Source of the DNA: Janthinobacterium sp. 64
GTDB lineage: Bacteria > Pseudomonadota > Gammaproteobacteria > Burkholderiales > Burkholderiaceae_D
Assembly (NCBI RefSeq): GCF_002813325.1
Contig: NZ_PHUG01000001.1
Span: forward strand, 3,224,001-3,288,000
DNA length: 64,000 bases
Direction of reading: 5' to 3'
Positions 50,559 to 60,453 of this stretch are shown here, piece by piece. How positions within the stretch are numbered: position 1 is the stretch's first letter; each line of letters opens with the position of its first letter. The notes below the pieces were generated by a model, which was not told the origin of the DNA, made no database searches, and saw only the letters and a program-made list of their open reading frames with translations. The translations under genes were made by a program, and so were the position numbers.

Positions 50559-50577
50559 GGCGCTGCGGGACAGCGCC
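50559..50577 (-). terminator. Hairpin between porin and binding-protein genes
   Basis: Perfect 7-bp stem GGCGCTG-cggga-CAGCGCC, just after the porin stop on the minus strand, with no T-run. It may trim or attenuate transcription so that porin is made in excess. Confidence 0.4.
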
Positions 50578-50595
50578 TGTAAAGATGTATCAGAC

Positions 50596-51711
50596 TCAGA
50601 AATAATGTCGCATGCCGACGATCAGGACACTTTGCGTCTTGCCGGCCGAGGCGCCAAAGCCGAACACGCGCGCGAACGTCGCATCGCCGGCCGCTTTCTG
50701 GTAGCTCCAGGTGACGGCGACGTCGGTGCGCTTGGACAGGAAGTAATCGGCCTGGAAGTTGACCTGATGCCATTTCGGCGTCTTGTTGATCACGTCGTAT
50801 TTACCGGTGGTATAGAAATACGAAGCGCCCAGGTTCAACGCTTCCGTCAGCTTGTGGTTCACGTTCAGGTCCACGTTTTGCAAGGTCAGATTGCTTTGAT
50901 CCAGGTAGTGGTAGCGCACGTTGGTGTACAGCGCGCCAAACTTGGTCCTGCCCACATTATAAAAGCCTCCCGTGCCGGCGATGGCCTGGCTGTCCACGCC
51001 CGCGCCCTTGACGGCGCTCTTGTTGAAGATCAACAAGGAGCTGCCATAGTCATTGCCGATGGCGCCATTCGGCGCGTCCGGGCTGTTCGGACGATCCATC
51101 TTCGTATAGGCGACGGCCCAGCTGAAGGCATCGACCTTGTAGCCGGCGCCCATGCTGTAGACGCGGTTGCGGTTCGAGTCTTCCGGGTTTTCGCTGAAGC
51201 CGTACAAGCCCGTGAACGAAAGGTTGCTGATGTTCGGGCTGACATATTTGACGGCATTTTGCACGCGCAAGTTGTTGTAGCCATTGTCGTTGTCGCCGAT
51301 ATGCACGCCGTTACTGGCGATGACCACGGGGCCCAGCAAGTCCTTGACGGCTTCATACTGGCGCCCGAGGGTCAGGGTGCCCTTGTCGTTGCTGGACAAG
51401 CCCACATACGACTGGCGGCCGAACAGGCGGCCGCTTTGCGCAGCCGTGCCCGTCATGACGTTAAAACCGTTTTCCAGCACGAAGACGGCCTTGGTGCCGT
51501 CGCCCAGGTCTTCCTGGCCGCGGAAGCCGATGCGGGGATTCTGATTCGTGCCGCTCAGCGCATGCGTGCGGCTGCCCTTGCCCTCATCCGACACATAGCC
51601 GATACCGGCCGACAGCAAGCCATACACTTGCACGCTGCTTTGCGCCTGCGCCGCGCCGTGCGCCGCCAGCAAACCACCCACCACCATCGTTCCCGTCATC
51701 CATTTGTTCAT
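50596..51711 (-). CDS. Gram-negative trimeric porin (betaproteobacterial type)
   Basis: 371 residues from the ATG at 51711, which has AGGG about 8 bp upstream; a GTG at 51720 is also open but too close to that site. The signal peptide is followed by QSSVQVYGLLSAGIGYVSDE, the typical porin start, with RLFGRQSYVGLSSNDKGTLTLGRQ, split in two, and a C-terminal SVLIVGMRHYF ending in Phe, the BAM-recognition signature of barrels. It is expected to form an outer-membrane diffusion channel, here probably feeding the nucleoside importer. Confidence 0.92.
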   Translation of the reverse strand: MNKWMTGTMVVGGLLAAHGAAQAQSSVQVYGLLSAGIGYVSDEGKGSRTHALSGTNQNPRIGFRGQEDLGDGTKAVFVLENGFNVMTGTAAQSGRLFGRQSYVGLSSNDKGTLTLGRQYEAVKDLLGPVVIASNGVHIGDNDNGYNNLRVQNAVKYVSPNISNLSFTGLYGFSENPEDSNRNRVYSMGAGYKVDAFSWAVAYTKMDRPNSPDAPNGAIGNDYGSSLLIFNKSAVKGAGVDSQAIAGTGGFYNVGRTKFGALYTNVRYHYLDQSNLTLQNVDLNVNHKLTEALNLGASYFYTTGKYDVINKTPKWHQVNFQADYFLSKRTDVAVTWSYQKAAGDATFARVFGFGASAGKTQSVLIVGMRHYF

Positions 51712-51938
51712 CGCCGCCACCCTAAAAAGAATACACCCTGAGTTTTTTTGGAATTATTGTATTGATGCGTCCCTTGCCTGACGCGCCGCCGCACGTGCCG
51801 GCGCCGCATTCCAGGCGCTTCTCCTGAATATTGTTGCTTTCAAGACAAGTAAAGACCAGTCCAGAATATGGTAAATTGCGGGATAAGAAAATTTGTTTAT
51901 TTTTATAAATCCATTACTTCTTCTAATAAGCAACGCCC

Positions 51939-52856
51939 ATGCATGAACTGAGCAAGAAGATTTCCTTACGACATTTGCAAGCGTTTGCCACGCTAGCCCG
52001 GGTAAACAGCTTCAGCAAGGCTGCACAGGAATTGTGCGTAACCCAGCCGGCCCTCAGCGCGTCGATCAAGCTGCTGGAAAATCAACTGGGAAAAAAGTTG
52101 TTTAACCGCACAACCCACCAGTTGGAACTGACGCGCGAGGGCAAGCTGGCGCTCGATTACGCCACGCATTTATTGAATACGGCGAGCAATACTTTTGCCG
52201 ATATCCAGCGCGCCATCGGCAGCGGCCGCCACCGCATCCGCATCGGCGCGATACCGTCCGCCATGGCGATGACGGCCGTGGTGGTGGCGCGCTACAGCGA
52301 GCGGCATGGCGATGAAGTGGAAATCGTCCTGTCGGACATGCCCAACGATGGCTTGCTGCACGCGCTGCATTCGGGCCAGCTGGACTTTTGCGTGGGCATC
52401 GAGGTACCCGGTTCCGTCTCGCTGGAAAGCGTGGGCCTGTTCGAAGACGAGCTGGTGCTGGTGACGGCGGGACGCCATGCGCTGGCGCCACTGAAGGAAG
52501 TGCGCTGGGAGCAATTGGCGGGCCAGGAAATCGTCGTGTTTACCAAGGGCAGCATCTGGGAGTTCGCCTCGAGCGCGCTGCGCCAGCATGGCTTGAGCCC
52601 GTCGAGCCTGTATCAGATGATACACAGCGAATCGCTGTACGGCGTGGTACGCGCCGGCATCGCCGTGGGCATCATGCCCAGCCTGTACACGACCTTCCTC
52701 AACGATGAAGACTTGCACGTGGCGCCGCTGCGCCAGCCCACCTGCAAGCGCAAGATCGCCTTGATGCGGCGCAACGAAATCAGCCGCAACCACCATGTCG
52801 ATGATTGCTTTTCAGCGCTGCGGCAGGATTTGCAGCAGGTCGATCAGTGGTTTTAA
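51939..52856 (+). CDS. LysR-family regulator of the nucleoside transport cluster
   Basis: 305 residues. The HTH lies at about residues 9-40 (LRHLQAFATLARVNSFSKAA then LCVTQPALSASIKLLENQLG), followed by the effector domain with HGDEVEIVLSDMPNDGLLHAL. It is divergent from the porin, with 227 bp of AT-rich DNA between, including TTTAT-tttt-ATAAA (51896-51909). It most likely controls porin and the downstream transporter/enzyme genes in response to a nucleoside or its product; no direct evidence for the effector. Confidence 0.9.
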   Translation: MHELSKKISLRHLQAFATLARVNSFSKAAQELCVTQPALSASIKLLENQLGKKLFNRTTHQLELTREGKLALDYATHLLNTASNTFADIQRAIGSGRHRIRIGAIPSAMAMTAVVVARYSERHGDEVEIVLSDMPNDGLLHALHSGQLDFCVGIEVPGSVSLESVGLFEDELVLVTAGRHALAPLKEVRWEQLAGQEIVVFTKGSIWEFASSALRQHGLSPSSLYQMIHSESLYGVVRAGIAVGIMPSLYTTFLNDEDLHVAPLRQPTCKRKIALMRRNEISRNHHVDDCFSALRQDLQQVDQWF

Positions 52857-52857
52857 G

Positions 52858-53637
52858 TTAAACCGGGGCTTTCAGCAAATTCGCCAAAGCAACATACTGC
52901 TCCAGGCCCACGGTTTCCGGACGCAGGGTCGGGTCGATGCCGGCCGCCTTGATCTGCTCTTCCGTAAACATGCCGGCCAGGCAGTTGCGGATCACCTTGC
53001 GGCGTTGCGAGAAGGCCTTCATGACGACCGCTTCCAGCGTCGCCTGGTCGCACGCCAGGCGCTCGGCCACGGGGATCATGCGCACGATGGCCGATTCCAC
53101 CTTCGGCGGCGGATCGAAGGCCGTCGGCGGCACGATGAACATCAAGGTCATGTCGTAGCGCCATTGCAGCATCACGGACAGGCGGCCATACGCCTTGCTG
53201 CCCGGCTCGGCCACCATGCGTTCGACGACTTCCTTTTGCAACATGAAATGCTGGTCTTTCACCAGCGGCGCGAAGTCGGCCAGGTGGAACAGCAGCGGGC
53301 TGGAGATGTTGTATGGCAAGTTGCCCACGATGCGCAGCTTCTGGCCGGCCGGCACGGGGATTTGCGCGAAATCAAACTTCAGCGCGTCGCCCGAGTGGAT
53401 CGTCAGCTTGGCCGGATTAAACGTCTTTTCCAGGCGCACGATCAGGTCGCGGTCCAGTTCCACCACATGCATGTGCTTCAGGTGGCGCAGCAACTGCTCC
53501 GTCATGGCGCCCAGGCCGGGACCGATCTCGACCATGGCATCATCCGGCTGCGGCCCGATGGCGGCCGTGATGTCGTCGAGGACGAAGCGGTCATGCAGGA
53601 AGTTCTGGCCAAAGCGTTTGCGGGCAACGTGTTTCAT
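52858..53637 (-). CDS. rsmA: 16S rRNA (adenine(1518)/(1519)-N6) dimethyltransferase RsmA (KsgA)
   Basis: 259 residues. SAM motif [16 protein letters not shown] and catalytic [14 protein letters not shown] are exact. It dimethylates A1518 and A1519 of 16S rRNA; loss gives kasugamycin resistance. It follows pdxA after about 50 bp, the standard order pdxA-rsmA, and its stop is 1 bp from the convergent LysR stop. Confidence 0.97.
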   Translation of the reverse strand: MKHVARKRFGQNFLHDRFVLDDITAAIGPQPDDAMVEIGPGLGAMTEQLLRHLKHMHVVELDRDLIVRLEKTFNPAKLTIHSGDALKFDFAQIPVPAGQKLRIVGNLPYNISSPLLFHLADFAPLVKDQHFMLQKEVVERMVAEPGSKAYGRLSVMLQWRYDMTLMFIVPPTAFDPPPKVESAIVRMIPVAERLACDQATLEAVVMKAFSQRRKVIRNCLAGMFTEEQIKAAGIDPTLRPETVGLEQYVALANLLKAPV

Positions 53638-53688
53638 ATTCTGTTTTTCTATTCTAGAGGCGGTGTAGCGGGGTAAGACCGGTGGGTA

Positions 53689-54738
53689 TCAGGCGCGGGT
53701 GCTGGCGCGCAGCATATCGAGCGCCGTTTGCAACGCCTGCTCCATGCTGTGGCAATCGGCCAGGCCCAGCCCTTGCGCGGCCAGGTCCAGCGCCGTGCCA
53801 TGGTCGACCGAGGTGCGGATCAACGGCAAGCCCAGCGTGATATTGATGCCGCGCCCGAAAGTCGCGTATTTCAGCACGGGCAAGCCCTGGTCGTGGTACA
53901 TGGCCAGCACGCAATCGGCATCCATCAGGTATTTGTGCTGGAACAAGGTGTCGGCAGGGTACGGTCCGCGCGCATCGATGCCGCGCGCTTGCGCCGCGGC
54001 AATCGCGGGGGCGATGACATCGATTTCCTCGCGGCCCAGGTAACCACCCTCGCCCGCATGCGGGTTCAGGCCGGTCACGAGGATGCGTGGCGCGGCGATG
54101 CCGAATTTCTGTTGCAGGTCCGTCTGAATGATATCGAGGGTGACGGCCAGGCCGTCCACGGTGATGGCAGCGGACACGTCCTTCAAGGGCAGATGCGTGG
54201 TGGCCAGCGCCACGCGCAGGGTCGGTTCGCCATGGCCCGGTTCGCCGGCCAGCATCATCACCACTTGCGCTGTGTTGGTTTTTTCTGCCAGGTATTCCGT
54301 GTGACCGCTAAACGCCACGCCGGCGTCGTTGATCGTGCTCTTTTGCAAGGGCGCCGTGACCATGGCGCCAAACCAGCCGGCTGCTATGCCTTCCACCGCC
54401 GCGTCCAGGGTGGCGAGCACGGAACGCCCGTTTTCCTTGTCGAGCACGCCAGGGGTAACATTGTTGACAGTCGGGATATCGATCACGGCCAGGCGGCCGG
54501 GGCCGAAATGCGGCAGGCCGCTGTTGCGCACGGCTTGCAGAGACAGCGCCGCCAGGCGGATCTCCGGGTCGATCAGGCTGGCCGTCAGCGCCAGGAAGGC
54601 GGCGTCACCGAGCAAGATGCAGTTGACTTCATTGCGCATGGCCCAGGCCGCGCGTATGGAGATTTCCGGGCCGACACCGGCCGGTTCGCCACAGGTAATG
54701 GCGATGGCCGGGCGGCGTGATACAGGCAAGTTACTCAT
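53689..54738 (-). CDS. pdxA: 4-hydroxythreonine-4-phosphate dehydrogenase (PdxA)
   Basis: 349 residues from the ATG at 54738 ([19 protein letters not shown]). A start at 54792 would overlap surA and add an unlikely N-terminus. Family motifs [27 protein letters not shown] and [17 protein letters not shown], plus [15 protein letters not shown] near the C-terminus, are present. It acts in vitamin B6 synthesis. It lies 19 bp downstream of surA. Confidence 0.96.
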   Translation of the reverse strand: MSNLPVSRRPAIAITCGEPAGVGPEISIRAAWAMRNEVNCILLGDAAFLALTASLIDPEIRLAALSLQAVRNSGLPHFGPGRLAVIDIPTVNNVTPGVLDKENGRSVLATLDAAVEGIAAGWFGAMVTAPLQKSTINDAGVAFSGHTEYLAEKTNTAQVVMMLAGEPGHGEPTLRVALATTHLPLKDVSAAITVDGLAVTLDIIQTDLQQKFGIAAPRILVTGLNPHAGEGGYLGREEIDVIAPAIAAAQARGIDARGPYPADTLFQHKYLMDADCVLAMYHDQGLPVLKYATFGRGINITLGLPLIRTSVDHGTALDLAAQGLGLADCHSMEQALQTALDMLRASTRA

Positions 54739-54757
54739 GCGCAAATAGTCGGCAGCA

Positions 54758-56185
54758 TTACTGGTCGTCCGCGCGGAATTCGACGTAGGCACGGTCGCGC
54801 ACTTCGCGCGCCCAGTTTTCCGTCGCTTCTTCCAGTTTGCGTTCGCGCAAGGCGTTGCGTGCGGCGCTGCGCTGCTTCTCTTTCGAGACGTCGTCGCTCT
54901 TGCGTTCGAGCACTTCGATCAGGTGGAAGCCAAAGCTCGATTCGATCGGCTCGCTCACCTGGCCCGGTTTCAGCGCGTTCATCGCCGTTTCAAATTCCGG
55001 CACGGTGTCGCCTGGATACAGCCAGCCCAGGTCGCCGCCCTTGGCGGCCGAACCGTCGTTCGAGAACAAGCGGGCCAGGTCTTCGAACTTGGCGGCCTTG
55101 TTATCGAGACGCTCTTTCAGTTCGGCCAATTTGCGCTTGGCTTCCGCGGCCGACAGGGTCGGCGTAATTTTCAGCAAGATATGGCGCGCATGCGTCTGCT
55201 GCACGGCAGCGACGGCTTGCGCTTCGGCCGCGCTGCGGCGATCCACCAGTTTCAAAATATGGAAACCGGTGTTGCTCTTGATGATGGGCGTGATCTGGCC
55301 CGGCTTCAGTTTCAGCAATTGCTCCGTGAACAGGGGCGGCACGCGGTCGCTATTGCGCCAGCCGATATCGCCGCCGCTCAGCGCATCGCTGGCGTCGGAA
55401 TAGGTGGCGGCCATCTTGGCGAAATCGGCGCCCGTGCGCAGCTGGCGGCTGACTTCTTCGGCGCGCGCGCGGCGCGCGGCGATCTGTTCAGGGCTGGAGT
55501 TTTCCGGAATGCGCACGAGAATCTGCGCCAGGTTCAGCTCCACCTGTTCGCTGGCCGCCGCTTTTTCCGCTTCCAGGAAGTTATCCACTTCGGAATCGGA
55601 AATCTGGATCTTGGCGTCGACTTCATGCTCGCGCAAGCGCTGCATGATGATTTCATCGCGGATTTCTTCGCGGAAGGTCGCAAACGGCGTGCCTTCTTTT
55701 TCCATCTGGTTGCGCAGCTCTTGCACCGTCATCTTTTGCTGTTCAGCAATACGGCCAATCGCGCGGTCCAGGGTCAGGTCATCCACGCGCACGCCCATTT
55801 CCTTGGCCAGCTGCATTTGTGCGCGCTCAACGATCATGCGCTCCAGCAATTGGCGACGCAGGTCGGCGGGATCGGGCAAGGGAACATTCTGCGCCTTCAT
55901 GCGCTGCTCCACGCTCTTGATGCGGGCCGCCACTTCATTGCGCGTAATCACATCGTCATTGACGACGACGGCGATGGAGTCGATGCTCTGTCCACTGCTC
56001 GAGGCCGGTGGAGTGAAGCCCTTGACCGGTGCTGGCGCAGCGGCAGCGGGCTTGCTCGCAGGCGCTGGTGCCGCCTGTTGCGCCCAGACACTACTGGTCG
56101 TGGCGCCGGAAATGGCGCACAACAAAACCGTTGCAATTTTGAGTTGGTGCATACTGGCATTACGCATAATGTGTAGAGCGCTCAT
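54758..56185 (-). CDS. surA: Periplasmic chaperone/prolyl isomerase SurA
   Basis: 475 residues from the first ATG; in-frame ATGs at 56167 and 56152 are alternatives, and no site has a clear ribosome-binding sequence. The signal peptide is [20 protein letters not shown], followed by an Ala/Pro linker and the SurA N-domain [20 protein letters not shown]. Two parvulin domains follow ([11 protein letters not shown] and [13 protein letters not shown]). SurA escorts outer-membrane proteins such as LptD, encoded just upstream, to the BAM complex. Confidence 0.95.
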   Translation of the reverse strand: MSALHIMRNASMHQLKIATVLLCAISGATTSSVWAQQAAPAPASKPAAAAPAPVKGFTPPASSSGQSIDSIAVVVNDDVITRNEVAARIKSVEQRMKAQNVPLPDPADLRRQLLERMIVERAQMQLAKEMGVRVDDLTLDRAIGRIAEQQKMTVQELRNQMEKEGTPFATFREEIRDEIIMQRLREHEVDAKIQISDSEVDNFLEAEKAAASEQVELNLAQILVRIPENSSPEQIAARRARAEEVSRQLRTGADFAKMAATYSDASDALSGGDIGWRNSDRVPPLFTEQLLKLKPGQITPIIKSNTGFHILKLVDRRSAAEAQAVAAVQQTHARHILLKITPTLSAAEAKRKLAELKERLDNKAAKFEDLARLFSNDGSAAKGGDLGWLYPGDTVPEFETAMNALKPGQVSEPIESSFGFHLIEVLERKSDDVSKEKQRSAARNALRERKLEEATENWAREVRDRAYVEFRADDQ

Positions 56186-56255
56186 GAGTTCAGGTGAATA
56201 AAAAAACCGGTTTGTGCCAGCGCCGGGAACACCGGCGGCGGCAACGGTGCCTATC

Positions 56256-58505
56256 TTAACGGAGTGGCTGGCTCAGTGCCTGGTAGCCAGGTATGGTTTT
56301 GGTAAATGTTTCCAGCCCATTCGTGCCCAGACCCAGGCCATTCGACAGCCCAGTCAGTTCCAGCTGGAAGAAAATCGGCGTCGATGCCTTGTTGGCCGAA
56401 GTCACGAAACGCTGCGCGCCCATGCGGAACACCCAGCAGTCGCCCTTGTATTCCAGACCGACCAGGCTTTCCAGCATGCGCCGGTCCAGCAGGGAGTAAC
56501 TGATGCGTCCCACGCCATACAAGCGGTCCGTCAATGGCCATTGCGTCGACACTTCCGCATTGCGTATGCTGCCACGCTGAAAACGGTTACTAAAGTTCAA
56601 TACTTTTTTGGCAGCTGGCTGATATTGCAAGGTGTACGTCGAGCTCATCAACTGGCGATCGCTGGGATTGTACTGCACCAGACTATCGACGGTCCAAGTC
56701 TCCGACACGCGGCCCGTTGCTGCCAGCAAGATATCCGAACGCGACTGGTTGACGGGCGTGGTCGAATTGAGCTGCACGCGCTGGTCGGCAAAGTAGAAAC
56801 GCTGGCCGAAGGTCAGACGCATGCGCTCCGTGCCGTCCGACTGCAAGAAGCGCGAAACGACAGCGGCCGTGACCTGGTTGGCATCAGCGATACGGTCGCT
56901 TCCGACAAAACGGTTTTCCGTGAAGATCTGCGTCAGGTTGAACGTGCCGGCGGCCGTATCGAAATTCGGAAACTGCGACTGGTCGCGGTACGGCGTATAG
57001 ACGTAGAACAGGCGCGGCTCCAGGGTTTGCGTACCGCCCTTGGCGCCAAACAGATTCGTGTCGCGTTCGAACACCAGGCCGCTGTCGACCGAAAAAGTGG
57101 GCACGGCGCGTGTAAACGACGTATCCGGAAACAGGGCCTTGGTCCTGGCATCGTTGTCGAGCTGATACGCGCTGGCATTGAGCATCAGCTTGGGCGTGAT
57201 GAAGTAGCCAGGACGCACGATGGGGAAACTCACTTGCGGCACGACCACGAGGCGCGACCCTTGCACCAGCGTCGGGTGCGCGAAGCGCGTCGCTTCCGCG
57301 TCGAAGGTCCAGTCGAAACCGCCCCAGACGTCATATTTACCAGCGTGGAAGTTCACCGCCGGCAAACGGTCATACGGCCGCGTGACGGTCAGGCTGGGGT
57401 TGGTAACCGCATCGGGGTCTTGCAGCACCTGATAATTCTGCACGCGCGCCGTCAGGCTCCAGTCCTCGGTGCGGTAATCGGTGCGCAATTCGCGCAGCAA
57501 CTGGCGCTCGGTGGCGGAGGCGACGTTTTTCGAAAAATCGTTCGGATAATTATTGTCCGATGCGTCGCGCAGATCCCAGCTGTAAGTCCAGTCCTTGGCC
57601 AGCGCCTGCTCGTGCTTGGACTTGATCATGTAGCGGTTGGTCTTGGTTTGCTTGTCATTAGGCAAGAACTCAACCGACGTTTCACCACTGTACAAGCCGG
57701 CATCGGTCTCGCCCATGTAGCGGCCCGTCGCACCGAGCTGGATGCCGCGCCGCTGTATGTAGCGCGGCAACAGCGTCAGGTCGCGGTTCGGCGCGATGTT
57801 CAGGTAATACGGCATCAGCAGCTCGAAACCGTTCTTCGAGGCAAAGCCCGGCGTGGGCGCCAGCCAACCCGAGCGGCGCGCGCCCGACAGCGAAAACGAG
57901 ATGCCCGGCGTGCCCAGGATCGGCACGTCCTTGAAATAGATGATGGTCTTGCTGCCCGTACCCACGTCGCGGCCCGTATCGAGGTTCAAGGTGCTCGATT
58001 TCAGGTACCAGTCCGGATTCGGCCCTTCGCAGGTACTGTAGGTACCTTCGATAACATTGGCTTCGTCGGGGTTGATGAAGTCGACGCGCTCGGCCTTGCC
58101 CCGGCCGCCGCCCACTTCGAAGCGATACGTCGGGTTGAGCAGGAAACCCTTGCCGGTTTCCATGTTCAGCTTCAGGACGTCACCCGTGTAGTAATCGCCG
58201 AAGCGCCACATCTTGATATGGCCTTCGGCATCGAACTGATCTTCAACTTGTTTGTAACAAGCTGTATCGGCCGTCATTTTTGTGGTTTTTCCGCGCTCAA
58301 TCACGACATTTTTATCGAGATTGATCTCCCTTTCGGGGCGCCCGTTCATGCTGTTCGCCGTCATGACGGTGGGCGCGTCGGGATCTTCCACATGCACCGG
58401 ACGCGGTGCTTTCTGGGCGTGCACAGGCACCGTCGTGGCGGCGACGAGCGCGCTGATGGCGAAAGCCCAGCGCTGCGAAGGGGGGGAGGCCGAAAACCAG
58501 CTCAT
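56256..58505 (-). CDS. lptD: LPS-assembly outer-membrane protein LptD
   Basis: 749 residues. Signal peptide, then the periplasmic OstA-like N-domain (about 45-170: INLDKNVVIERGKTTKMTAD), then the beta-barrel with KDVPILGTPGISFSLSGARR and LPRYIQRRGIQLGATGRY. Cysteines occur at the N-domain (ACYKQ, TCEGPNP) and at the C-terminus (CWVFRMG), consistent with the disulfide rearrangement of LptD. It inserts LPS into the outer leaflet together with LptE. The order lptD-surA-pdxA-rsmA is conserved. Confidence 0.96.
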   Translation of the reverse strand: MSWFSASPPSQRWAFAISALVAATTVPVHAQKAPRPVHVEDPDAPTVMTANSMNGRPEREINLDKNVVIERGKTTKMTADTACYKQVEDQFDAEGHIKMWRFGDYYTGDVLKLNMETGKGFLLNPTYRFEVGGGRGKAERVDFINPDEANVIEGTYSTCEGPNPDWYLKSSTLNLDTGRDVGTGSKTIIYFKDVPILGTPGISFSLSGARRSGWLAPTPGFASKNGFELLMPYYLNIAPNRDLTLLPRYIQRRGIQLGATGRYMGETDAGLYSGETSVEFLPNDKQTKTNRYMIKSKHEQALAKDWTYSWDLRDASDNNYPNDFSKNVASATERQLLRELRTDYRTEDWSLTARVQNYQVLQDPDAVTNPSLTVTRPYDRLPAVNFHAGKYDVWGGFDWTFDAEATRFAHPTLVQGSRLVVVPQVSFPIVRPGYFITPKLMLNASAYQLDNDARTKALFPDTSFTRAVPTFSVDSGLVFERDTNLFGAKGGTQTLEPRLFYVYTPYRDQSQFPNFDTAAGTFNLTQIFTENRFVGSDRIADANQVTAAVVSRFLQSDGTERMRLTFGQRFYFADQRVQLNSTTPVNQSRSDILLAATGRVSETWTVDSLVQYNPSDRQLMSSTYTLQYQPAAKKVLNFSNRFQRGSIRNAEVSTQWPLTDRLYGVGRISYSLLDRRMLESLVGLEYKGDCWVFRMGAQRFVTSANKASTPIFFQLELTGLSNGLGLGTNGLETFTKTIPGYQALSQPLR

Positions 58506-58604
58506 GAATTGGAAGGGGCAAGCACCATTGACAGGCGATTTTTTGATTTGAATCCCTTATTATATGGGAATACGCATCATCAACCCGATTCCACAGGCCG
58601 CTTA

Positions 58605-59672
58605 ATGTCATTCTCTTCCAATTCCTCCACCGCGCCGGCCCAGGCCGACGCTCGCCTGACCCTGTTGAAAGCCTGGTTGACCTCGCTTAACCTCGTCGCA
58701 CCCGACTCCGCCCGCCCCGCTTCCAGCGATGCCAGCTTCCGCCGCTACTACCGTCTTGATGTGCTGCCAGGCAACACAACATTGCCAGGAAGTACACTGA
58801 TTGCCATGGATGCGCCGCCCGAGCGCGAAAACGTGCCCGCCTTTGTCAAGGTGGCCGGTTTGCTGAAAGGCGCCAGCGTGTCCGTGCCCGAGATCATCGC
58901 GCAAGACCTGGAGCATGGCTTCCTGCTGCTGTCCGACCTGGGCACGACCACCTATCTCGACGCCCTGAACCACGACAATGCCAGCGTGCTGTACGCAGAA
59001 GCGCTGGAATCGTTGATGAAAATCCAGCTGGCCAGCCAGCCCGACGTCTTGCCCGAATTCGACCGCGCCTTCATCCTGCGCGAAATGAATCTGTTCCCGG
59101 AATGGTTTATCGGCAAGCATCTGGGCGCCACCTTGACGGATGTGCAACAGACCCAGCTGGACAAGGTTTTCGAGGCCATCACGGCGAATATCTTGTCGCA
59201 GCAGCAAGTATTCATGCACCGCGACTACCATTCGCGCAATTTGATGCACATCAACGATGGTTCCATCCCCAATCCCGGCATCCTCGATTTCCAGGACGCC
59301 GTCTTCGGCCCCGTCACCTACGACATCGCCTCGCTGCTGCGCGACGCCTACATCCAGTGGGATGAAGAACTGGTGCTCGACTGGGTGATCCGCTACTGGC
59401 AGCGCGCCAAGCAGCTGGGCTTGCCAGTCAATCCCGACATCGACGCCTTCTACCGCGATTTCGAATTCACGGCCCTGCAGCGCCACCTGAAAATCCTCGG
59501 CCTGTTCGCGCGCCTGAACTACCGCGACGGCAAGGATCTGTACATGGGCGACCTGCCAACCGTGCTCGACTACGTGCGCAAGACCGCCAACCGCTATACG
59601 GAACTCAAGCCGCTGGTGCGCTTATTGGACGCCCTCGAAAACAAGACCCCGCAGGTCGGCTATACCTTCTAG
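58605..59672 (+). CDS. amgK: N-acetylmuramate/N-acetylglucosamine kinase (AmgK-type phosphotransferase)
   Basis: 355 residues from the ATG at 58605. The aminoglycoside-phosphotransferase fold shows DASFRRYYRLDV at the start, the catalytic loop FMHRDYHSRNLM and the metal-binding GILDFQDAVFGPVTYDIAS. Paired with MurU 61 bp downstream, it fits the AmgK anomeric sugar kinase that makes MurNAc-1-phosphate in peptidoglycan recycling and gives intrinsic fosfomycin tolerance in pseudomonads. A huge open frame on the same strand over lptD runs into it, but the region before 58605 is antisense. Confidence 0.92.
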   Translation: MSFSSNSSTAPAQADARLTLLKAWLTSLNLVAPDSARPASSDASFRRYYRLDVLPGNTTLPGSTLIAMDAPPERENVPAFVKVAGLLKGASVSVPEIIAQDLEHGFLLLSDLGTTTYLDALNHDNASVLYAEALESLMKIQLASQPDVLPEFDRAFILREMNLFPEWFIGKHLGATLTDVQQTQLDKVFEAITANILSQQQVFMHRDYHSRNLMHINDGSIPNPGILDFQDAVFGPVTYDIASLLRDAYIQWDEELVLDWVIRYWQRAKQLGLPVNPDIDAFYRDFEFTALQRHLKILGLFARLNYRDGKDLYMGDLPTVLDYVRKTANRYTELKPLVRLLDALENKTPQVGYTF

Positions 59673-59733
59673 GCACTTTCCCGCTGCGCGGCCTGACCGC
59701 GCAGCCGACTTACCGAATCAGAAAAGAATATCC

Positions 59734-60453
59734 ATGAAAGCCATGATCTTTGCCGCAGGCCGCGGTGAACGGATGCGTCCGCTTACCGATACCTGTCCCA
59801 AACCGCTGCTGAAAGTGCGCGGCCGTCCGCTGATCGTCTGGCATGTGCTGAACCTGGTGCGCGCCGGCATCACCGACATCGTCATCAACCATTCGCACCT
59901 GGGCCACCTGATCGAGGAAACCCTGGGCGACGGCAGCGCGTACGGCGCGCGCATCGCGTATTCGCCCGAGACCACGCCGCTGGAAACGGCGGGCGGCATC
60001 GCCCAGGCGCGCCACTTGCTGGGCGAGGAGCCGTTCCTCGCCATTTCCGGCGACATCTATTGCCCCTATTTCGACTTCAAGCAAGTGCTCGACGTGCTGG
60101 CCGACAAGGATGTGCTGGGCACGCCGTACCCGGCCGACCAGCGCGACATCGCCTGGACTTACCTGGTGCCCAATCCCGACTTCCACCCGAAAGGCGACTT
60201 CGGCCTGACCTTGTTCGCGATCAACAATACGGACGACACCAAGTGGACCTTCGCCAACATCGGCGTGTACCGTCCCGAGATGTTCGACGGCATCACGCCG
60301 GGCAGCCACGCCAAGCTCGGCGATTTGCTGCGCAGCTACGCGGACCAGGGCCGCGTGGGCGGCGAAGTCTATCCTGGCGAGTGGACCAATGTGGGCACGC
60401 CAGCGCAGCTCGACGTACTCAACGGCGTCACGGCCAAGGCCAGCGCAACATGA
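59734..60453 (+). CDS. murU: N-acetylmuramate alpha-1-phosphate uridylyltransferase (MurU)
   Basis: 239 residues. Nucleotidyltransferase signature AAGRGERMRPLTDTCPKPLL (residues 6-25), then VNHSHLGHLIEE and GDIYCPYFDF, where the Asp binds metal. MurU converts MurNAc-1-phosphate to UDP-MurNAc, closing the recycling route that bypasses MurA. The stop overlaps the pepP start by 4 bp (ATGA), so the two are translationally coupled. Confidence 0.93.
   Translation: MKAMIFAAGRGERMRPLTDTCPKPLLKVRGRPLIVWHVLNLVRAGITDIVINHSHLGHLIEETLGDGSAYGARIAYSPETTPLETAGGIAQARHLLGEEPFLAISGDIYCPYFDFKQVLDVLADKDVLGTPYPADQRDIAWTYLVPNPDFHPKGDFGLTLFAINNTDDTKWTFANIGVYRPEMFDGITPGSHAKLGDLLRSYADQGRVGGEVYPGEWTNVGTPAQLDVLNGVTAKASAT

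Noticed and set aside
56214-58604. Long plus-strand open frame antisense to lptD, continuous with the amgK frame (1152 codons in total)
   Set aside because: It is a by-product of high GC codon usage opposite lptD; the translated part before 58605 has no recognisable domain and the real amgK start is at 58605.
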